DNA of 5,345 nt from Propionibacteriaceae bacterium (GTDB lineage Bacteria > Actinomycetota > Actinomycetes > Propionibacteriales > Propionibacteriaceae), in the NCBI GenBank assembly GCA_024636075.1, contig JAGXHS010000151.1, positions 1-5,345 of the forward strand, given 5' to 3'. The translations under genes and the position numbers were made by a program. The stretch's first letter is position 1; each line of letters opens with the position of its first letter. Below, one piece after another: positions 1 through 4,388 of the stretch. The notes under the pieces are model-generated. The model saw nothing but the letters and a program-made list of their open reading frames with translations. It was not told the DNA's origin and did not search any database.

Positions 1-37
1 CATATCGTCGGCAGCGTCAGATGTGTATAAGAGACAG
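1..37 (+). other. Illumina Nextera Read-1 adapter residue (contamination)
   Basis: Bases 5-18 (TCGTCGGCAGCGTC) followed by 19-37 (AGATGTGTATAAGAGACAG) are exactly the Nextera/Tn5 Read-1 tail plus the 19-bp mosaic end. Bases 1-4 (CATA) sit where the i5 index ends, and from memory they match the last four bases of index S506 (ACTGCATA). This is untrimmed read-through and not genomic DNA. An ATG inside it (21-23) opens a frame that begins MCIRDS and runs into the permease gene; that start is an artefact. Confidence 0.98.
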
Positions 38-75
38 CCCTCATCCAATTCCGGATCGCGAGGGAGAAGGACTGA
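38..75 (+). CDS. carbohydrate ABC transporter permease, MalF type (C-terminal end only)
   Basis: In the frame starting at base 40 the genomic sequence reads L-I-Q-F-R-I-A-R-E-K-D and then TGA at 73-75. MalF-type sugar permeases (binding-protein-dependent transport inner membrane component) commonly end with a hydrophobic helix followed by a '(T)LIQFR(L/I)xRR'-like tail, so this is very probably the last 11 codons of the first permease subunit. Its TGA overlaps the ATG of the next permease by one base (TGATG), the usual malF-malG coupling. The rest of the gene is lost at the contig edge, where the adapter replaces it. Seen: the open frame, the tail motif and the stop overlap. Inferred: the family, from only 11 residues plus context. 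Confidence 0.68.
61..70 (+). promoter_or_regulatory. ribosome binding site of the MalG-type permease
   Basis: The purine run AGGGAGAAGG lies 4 bases before the ATG at 75, and its GGAG core (63-66) is 8 bases from it. This supports ATG 75 as the real start over the ATG at 21, which lies in the adapter. The site lies inside the last codons of the upstream permease. Confidence 0.75.
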
Positions 76-896
76 TGAAACGAGAAAACTCCCGCGTCTG
101 GATCTATCTGCTGATGACCGTCCTGGCATTGGTCGTGATCACACCATTCCTGTGGATGTTGCTCGGCAGTCTCAAGACGCAGTCTGAACTCCTTCGGGTT
201 CCGCCGACCTGGCTGCCGGAGAGTCCCACGCTCGACAACTTCTTCCGACTGTTCGAGAAGCTCAACTTCGGCCGGTTCTTCGCGAACTCGGTGGTGGTCG
301 CGGTGATCGTCACCATCGGCAACCTGGTCTTCTGTTCCATGCTGGGCTACGCCCTGGCGCACCTGCGTTTCCCGGGAAAGAAGGTCATCTTCGGGTTCGT
401 GATGGCCACTCTGATGATTCCGGGTCTGGTGACTTTCATTCCGCAGTACATCCTGATCGTCAACATGGGCCTGGCCAACACCATCCCGGCCCTGATCCTG
501 CCGTTCCTGGCCGGACCGTTCGGGGTGTTCCTGATGCGCCAGTTCTTCCTCGGGATGCCGCGGGAGCTGCTGGAGGCGGGACGCGTCGACGGCGTCAGCG
601 AAGTGGGGATCTTCTTCCGCATCTTCCTGCCGCTCGCCGGGCCGGCGCTGGCCACACTCGGAATCCTCACCTTTCTCGGGTCGTGGAACAACTTCCTCTG
701 GCCCTTGGTGGTCGCGTCGTCGGAGAAGACCTACACGCTGCCAGTTGCCCTTGCCCTGATCTCCACCGGTCAGAACACCACCGACTACGGACTGCTGCTG
801 GCCGGAGCCACCGTCGTGGTGGTCCCGATCCTGGTTGTCTTCCTGATCTTCCAGCGTCGCTTCATCGAAGGCATCGCCACCAGCGGCATCAAGTGA
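75..896 (+). CDS. carbohydrate ABC transporter permease, MalG type
   Basis: This is an inner-membrane subunit of an ATP-driven sugar importer; with a MalF-type partner it forms the channel that takes sugar from a binding protein and is powered by an ATPase. From ATG 75 it has 273 residues, normal for the MalG family. About six membrane segments are visible (roughly residues 8-28, 69-91, 103-127, 137-158, 184-205, 238-260). The cytoplasmic EAA loop that docks on the ATPase is clear at residues 164-192: E167-A168-G169, D172-G173 and L185-P186. The C-terminus (RRFIEGIATSGIK, 261-273) follows the family pattern (Q/K-R-x-F-(V/I)-x-G-(I/L)-x-x-G-x-(V/I)-K). Upstream it overlaps a MalF-type gene by one base; downstream are two glycosidase genes, so an oligosaccharide is the likely cargo. 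The binding protein and ATPase are not in the window; such systems often share an MsiK-type ATPase encoded elsewhere. A longer version starting MCIRDS is an adapter artefact. Confidence 0.93.
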   Translation: MKRENSRVWIYLLMTVLALVVITPFLWMLLGSLKTQSELLRVPPTWLPESPTLDNFFRLFEKLNFGRFFANSVVVAVIVTIGNLVFCSMLGYALAHLRFPGKKVIFGFVMATLMIPGLVTFIPQYILIVNMGLANTIPALILPFLAGPFGVFLMRQFFLGMPRELLEAGRVDGVSEVGIFFRIFLPLAGPALATLGILTFLGSWNNFLWPLVVASSEKTYTLPVALALISTGQNTTDYGLLLAGATVVVVPILVVFLIFQRRFIEGIATSGIK

Positions 897-917
897 TCCG
901 CCGACCAGACGGATCAC
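893..917 (+). terminator. stem-loop across the permease stop codon
   Basis: GTGATCCG (893-900) and CGGATCAC (910-917) are a perfect 8-bp inverted repeat around a 9-base loop (901-909). The left arm contains the permease stop TGA (894-896). No T-run follows, so it is not a classical intrinsic terminator; a C-rich, G-poor tract follows instead. It could be a partial terminator, a processing or 3'-end-stabilising hairpin that sets different levels for transporter and enzymes, or a palindromic operator. Pairing is seen directly; the role is inferred. Confidence 0.5.
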
Positions 918-919
918 CC

Positions 920-979
920 CCACACCCAAACGCACCAACCCCACACGCTCCAACCCCAATTACTCCAACCCAGGAGAAG
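920..979 (+). repeat. imperfect 15-base periodic C/A-rich tract in the spacer
   Basis: Four 15-base units lie end to end at 920, 935, 950 and 965. The core CCAACCC starts exactly at 935, 950 and 965; the unit at 920 begins CCACACCC and shares 11 of 15 bases with the next one. The last unit diverges into the ribosome binding site. Bases 912-971 hold only two G (932 and 947), which is striking in DNA this GC-rich, so the RNA leader should be nearly unstructured. A C-rich, G-poor, unstructured stretch in a spacer is what a Rho loading (rut) site looks like; it could equally keep the leader open for ribosomes. Confidence 0.55.
972..979 (+). promoter_or_regulatory. ribosome binding site of the exported glycosidase
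   Basis: AGGAGAAG ends 2 bases before the ATG at 982, and its GGAG core (973-976) is 5 bases away. It is the only purine-rich patch after the G-poor tract, and it fixes the start at 982. Confidence 0.8.
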
Positions 980-981
980 TC

Positions 982-2502
982 ATGAACAACACCGGTTTCA
1001 CCCGGCGCGGCCTGCTCGCCGGCACCGCCGGAGCCGCCCTGGCAACCCAGCTCGGCGGCACCGCCAGCGCCAAGGGTCGGCCCACACCACCAGCCACCCC
1101 GAAGCTGACCGACTGGGCGCGGCGCACCTGGCGGTCGATGCAGGCGATGGCCGACACCTCCACCGGTTTGGTGTCGGACAACATCGACGGCGACCTGGCG
1201 ACCCCCGCCCGGTACACGTCACCAACCAACATCGGTGGCTACCTGTGGTCCTGTCTCGTCGCCCGGGACCTGGGTTTCCTCACTCCTGGCCATTGTCGGC
1301 AACGCATCGCCCGCACCCTGGCCACGTTGCAGCGGATGGACCACCACCGTCCCAGCGGGATGTACTACAACTGGTACGACCCCACCGACGGTTCTGTGGT
1401 GCGCAGCTGGCCCGAATCGGGTGATCCGGTGGTGCCGTTCGTCTCCAGCGTCGACATGGGCTGGTTGGGGGCGGCCCTCAAAGTGGTCGCCAACGCGGAC
1501 CCATCGAACAGTAAGGCTGCCAGCGCGTTGTTCAAGCAGATGCGCTGGGACGTGTTCTACGACCGCGACTGGGAACGACCCGGTGGGGCGAACTTCGGTG
1601 GTTTCTACACCGAGGATCCGCACCGCGGCGGTGTCGCTCTGCTGCCCCCGATGAACGGTGTGGGCGGGCCGGACCTCTGGTACACCGTCTCGCACCACTA
1701 CGACACCGCCATCTCCGAGGCGCGGATGGTCACCTATCTGGGCATCAGCGCCGGTCAGATCCCGCCGCAGGCGTACTTCGCGACCTACCGGACCTTCCCG
1801 CCGGACTGGACCTGGCCGGAGATGACGCCGGTCGGGAAGTGGCGGACCTACCTGGGTATCGACGTGTTCGAGGGCGCGCACCCCTATCTGGGCATGAAGG
1901 TGGTACCCGGTTGGGGCGGTTCGATGTTCGAGGAACTGATGCCGGACCTGTTCGTCGACGAGGCCCGATGGGGGCCGCGGAGCTGGGGTGTCAATCATCC
2001 CGCGCACGTCCGGGCCCAACGGTTGCACGGCATGCAGGAGGCCGGCTACGGCTACTGGGGTTTCTCACCGGCGTCGAATCCGGCTGGCGGCTACCGCGAG
2101 TACGGGGTGGATGCGCTGGGCTTGAACCCGGAGGGGTACTACTCCGACCAGGAGATGACCGACTACATCGCCACCAACCCGCCCACCAAGTACGGCGACG
2201 GGGTGGTGACCCCGCACGCGTCATTCCTGGCGATGATGCACGACCGCAGCGCCGCTGTCACCAACCTGAGCGCCATCCAGTCCGATTTCGACTCATACGG
2301 CGCGGGCGGCTTCTACGATGCAGTGGCGGTGCGATCCGGAACCGTGGCACGGCGCTACCTGTCCCTTGACCAGGCCATGTCGTTGGGTGCCCTGGGCAAC
2401 GTCCTGCTTCGCGATCGACTGCGCGGCTGGTTCTCCGATCGGCCGGTGCGAGACAACCTGCGTCCGGTGTTGGCGATGGAAAAGTTCGGAGCTGAGCTGT
2501 GA
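982..2502 (+). CDS. Tat-exported glucoamylase-like (PF10091, GH144/GH189-related) glycoside hydrolase
   Basis: Residues 1-30 form a twin-arginine signal: T-R-R-G-L-L at 7-12, an Ala/Gly/Leu hydrophobic stretch, and an A-S-A cleavage site before K31. The mature part (~476 residues) looks all-helical. It carries blocks I recognise from the middle domain of cyclic beta-1,2-glucan synthase (NdvB/ChvB) and PF10091 proteins: YTSPTNIG (78-85), GMYYNWYD (126-133), VSSVDMGWL (154-162), SEAR (245-248), GWGGSMFEELMP (310-321), SWGVN (334-338), YREYGVDALGL (371-381), GDGVVTPHASFLAM (405-418) and GGFYDAV (442-448). Known relatives are endo-beta-1,2-glucanases (GH144) and the transglycosylase domain of the synthases (GH189). 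Candidate acidic residues are E246 and E317/E318; I cannot assign the catalytic pair. It probably acts outside the membrane on a glucan whose fragments the neighbouring ABC system imports. It is a free-standing protein without the GT84 or GH94 domains of the synthases. The export signal and fold family are fairly sure; the substrate is inferred. Confidence 0.82.
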   Translation: MNNTGFTRRGLLAGTAGAALATQLGGTASAKGRPTPPATPKLTDWARRTWRSMQAMADTSTGLVSDNIDGDLATPARYTSPTNIGGYLWSCLVARDLGFLTPGHCRQRIARTLATLQRMDHHRPSGMYYNWYDPTDGSVVRSWPESGDPVVPFVSSVDMGWLGAALKVVANADPSNSKAASALFKQMRWDVFYDRDWERPGGANFGGFYTEDPHRGGVALLPPMNGVGGPDLWYTVSHHYDTAISEARMVTYLGISAGQIPPQAYFATYRTFPPDWTWPEMTPVGKWRTYLGIDVFEGAHPYLGMKVVPGWGGSMFEELMPDLFVDEARWGPRSWGVNHPAHVRAQRLHGMQEAGYGYWGFSPASNPAGGYREYGVDALGLNPEGYYSDQEMTDYIATNPPTKYGDGVVTPHASFLAMMHDRSAAVTNLSAIQSDFDSYGAGGFYDAVAVRSGTVARRYLSLDQAMSLGALGNVLLRDRLRGWFSDRPVRDNLRPVLAMEKFGAEL

Positions 2503-2504
2503 TG
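2488..2504 (+). promoter_or_regulatory. overlapping stop/start junction with ribosome binding site
   Basis: GGAG (2488-2491) lies 7 bases before GTG 2499 and 10 bases before ATG 2502. The upstream stop TGA is 2500-2502, so GTG gives a 4-base overlap (GTGA) and ATG a 1-base overlap (TGATG). Spacing favours GTG and codon strength favours ATG; the products differ by one residue. Either way translation of the two enzymes is probably coupled. Confidence 0.6.
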
Positions 2505-4355
2505 GATGATCGTCACACCGCCGATGACGGTACCCGGTACCGGGACCTGAACAACAACCACGTGATGGACCCGTTCGAGGATCCCCGGCTGCCGGTGGCC
2601 GAACGAGTGACAGATCTGGTGGGTCGGTTGAATCTGGCAGAGAAGGCCGGACTGATGTTCCACACCGTGATCGAAGCCAACCCCGACGGCACGGTGCTGG
2701 ACGGTCCCGGCAAGATCAGCAAGTCCGGCACCGCCAGCGTGGTGCTGGGCAAGCTGGTCAACCACTTCAACGTGCATCACCTGCCCGGCCCGGCGATGTC
2801 GGCCAGATGGTCCAATGCGGTGCAACGGCTCGCCGCGCAGTCCCCGCACGGCATCCCCGTCACCATCTCCAGCGACCCGCGGCACGGCTGGACGAACAAT
2901 GTCGGGGCCGGGTTCCGGGCGCAGGACTTCTCTGCCTGGCCGGAGCCGCTGGGGTTGGGCGGGTTGGGCGACGCGGCGCTGGTCCGCGAGTACGCCGACA
3001 CGGTCCGTCGAGAATATTGTGCGGTCGGCATCCGGTCGGCGCTGCACCCCACCGCCGACCTGGCCACCGAACCCCGATGGGCTCGCCAGCTCGGGACGTT
3101 CGGCGCTGATCCCGTGACGGTGACCGAGTTCACCGCTGCCTATCTGCAGGGGTTGCAGGGCGATCGCCTGGGGAGCGGCTCGGTGGCTGGCACCACGAAG
3201 CATTTCCCCGGTGGTGGCCCGCAGGCCGGCGGCGAGGATGCCCACTTCCCGTACGGCAAGGACCAGGTGTACCCGGGTGGGCACTTCGCGGACCACCTGC
3301 GACCCTACCCGGCGGCCATCGCTGCCGGAACGGCCGCGATCATGCCGTACTACGGGCGTCCCGTGGGACTGTTCGTCGACGGTGATCCGATCGAAGAGGT
3401 CGGATTCGGCTACAACAAGCAGCTGATCACCGGACTGCTTCGCGGCAAACTCGGCTACCACGGGGTGGTGCTCACCGACTGGGAGCTGATCAACGACAAC
3501 CACGTCGCCGATCAGGTGCTGCCGGCCCGTGCGTGGGGCGTCGAACATCTCGACCCGCTCGCCCGGATGGAGTTGTTGCTGGAGGCGGGTTGTGACCAGT
3601 TCGGCGGCGAGGAGTGCGTCGACCTGCTGCTGGAGCTGGTGACCTCCGGCCGGGTCCCCGAGAGCCGGATCGACGAATCAGCTGCCCGGTTGTTGACAGT
3701 CAAGTTCCAGTTGGGGTTGTTCGACGATCCATGGGTGGATGAGGACCACGCTGTTGCCGTCCTCGGCGACGAGGCCGCCAAACGCCGGGGGCACGAGGTG
3801 CAGGCGTGGTCGACCGTGGTCCTGACGAACGGCGAGGTGCTGCCGGTGTCCCGGGATCGGCGCATCTACATCGAGGGAATCGACGCAGAGGTGGCCGCCG
3901 ACTTCGGCGAGGTGGTGGATGACCCGGCCGATGCCGAGCTGGCACTGGTGCGGATCGAGGCACCCTTCGAGCCAAGGGACGACCTGTTCCTGGAGAAGGG
4001 GTTCCATCAGGGCAGTCTCGACTTCCAACCGGGCCTGGCGGTCCGGCTGGGCAGGATCGCCGAGCAGTGTCCGCTGATCCTCGACATCACACTCGACCGT
4101 GCTGCCGTGCTGACCCCGCTGGTCGGCGTCGCCACGGCGATGACCGGGACGTTCGGAGTGAGTGACGCTGCCTGGCTCGACGCCATCTCCGGAACCATCC
4201 CACCCCGTGGCAGACTTCCGATCGATCTACCCTCATCGATGGACGACGTCCGGGCTTCACGAGAAGACGAGCCCGGTACCGACAAGCCGCTGTTCAGGCG
4301 GGGTCACGGACTGGACATCGGCGCCGCCGAGGGCAGTGAGGCCCAACCGAGCTGA
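2499..4355 (+). CDS. glycoside hydrolase family 3 protein (beta-glucosidase-like), cytoplasmic
   Basis: 618 residues from GTG 2499 (617 from ATG 2502), with no signal peptide or membrane segment, so it is probably cytoplasmic. The GH3 N-terminal barrel runs from about residue 34 to 400: LAEKAGLMF (46-54), GIPVTISSDPRHGW (118-131), EPRWARQLGTFGADP (191-205), KHFPGGGP (234-241), and the nucleophile loop GVVLTDWE with D327 as the probable catalytic aspartate (SDW in many relatives, TDW here). GLFDDPW (406-412) marks the usual end of the barrel. A C-terminal GH3 domain follows (about 436-578), opening with VVLTNGEVLPV and closing with RGRLPIDLP. The acid/base glutamate cannot be assigned; candidates lie in the acidic stretch 487-500. 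Residues 16-27 form an EF-hand-like loop. It likely removes terminal sugar units (probably beta-glucose) from oligosaccharides brought in by the transporter. Overlap with the exported enzyme gene implies shared transcription. Family is sure; substrate is inferred. Confidence 0.92.
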   Translation: MMDDRHTADDGTRYRDLNNNHVMDPFEDPRLPVAERVTDLVGRLNLAEKAGLMFHTVIEANPDGTVLDGPGKISKSGTASVVLGKLVNHFNVHHLPGPAMSARWSNAVQRLAAQSPHGIPVTISSDPRHGWTNNVGAGFRAQDFSAWPEPLGLGGLGDAALVREYADTVRREYCAVGIRSALHPTADLATEPRWARQLGTFGADPVTVTEFTAAYLQGLQGDRLGSGSVAGTTKHFPGGGPQAGGEDAHFPYGKDQVYPGGHFADHLRPYPAAIAAGTAAIMPYYGRPVGLFVDGDPIEEVGFGYNKQLITGLLRGKLGYHGVVLTDWELINDNHVADQVLPARAWGVEHLDPLARMELLLEAGCDQFGGEECVDLLLELVTSGRVPESRIDESAARLLTVKFQLGLFDDPWVDEDHAVAVLGDEAAKRRGHEVQAWSTVVLTNGEVLPVSRDRRIYIEGIDAEVAADFGEVVDDPADAELALVRIEAPFEPRDDLFLEKGFHQGSLDFQPGLAVRLGRIAEQCPLILDITLDRAAVLTPLVGVATAMTGTFGVSDAAWLDAISGTIPPRGRLPIDLPSSMDDVRASREDEPGTDKPLFRRGHGLDIGAAEGSEAQPS

Positions 4356-4388
4356 TCGCAAGGGCTGACAGCCCGACCGCGCAGATCA
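4353..4388. terminator. nested inverted repeat between convergent genes
   Basis: The 30-base gap between the two convergent genes has a perfect inner hairpin, GGGCT (4362-4366), loop GAC, AGCCC (4370-4374). Outer arms TGATC (4353-4357) and GATCA (4384-4388) also pair, helped by GC/GC with one bulged base. The outer arms contain the two stop codons, one per strand. There is no T-run on either side and the inner stem is only 5 bp, so this is a weak candidate for a bidirectional terminator. Confidence 0.4.

Noticed and set aside
21..74. N-terminal extension of the permease starting at ATG 21 (MCIRDS...)
   Set aside because: The ATG and next bases belong to the Nextera mosaic end, and the remainder is the tail of the upstream permease in another frame. 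ATG 75 has a good ribosome site and gives normal family length.
920..979. Possible CRISPR-like or direct-repeat array
   Set aside because: Units are only 15 bases, contiguous and imperfect, with no spacers; a tandem, composition-driven tract fits better.
897..981. Search for a promoter ahead of the exported glycosidase
   Set aside because: No convincing -35/-10 pair is visible; the tract lacks TTGACA- and TATAAT-like boxes at sensible spacing, so I do not list one.
683..985. 100-codon + strand frame spanning the permease end and the spacer
   Set aside because: Its Pro/His/Thr-rich end simply translates the C/A-rich spacer and its front is a shifted frame of the permease; no own ribosome site.
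1219..2028. 269-codon minus-strand frame opposite the exported glycosidase
   Set aside because: Same reason: biased composition, no domain, fully covered by a well supported gene on the other strand.
2529..2541. GGTACC CGGTACC double palindrome
   Set aside because: It lies within the GH3 coding frame (codons for G-T-R-Y-R) and is explained by codon choice; no sign of a control site.
2355..3548. 397-codon open frame on the minus strand opposite the GH3 gene
   Set aside because: It is a high-GC shadow: the translation is low-complexity, rich in Arg, Val, Gly and His, and matches no family, while the + strand frame has clear GH3 motifs.
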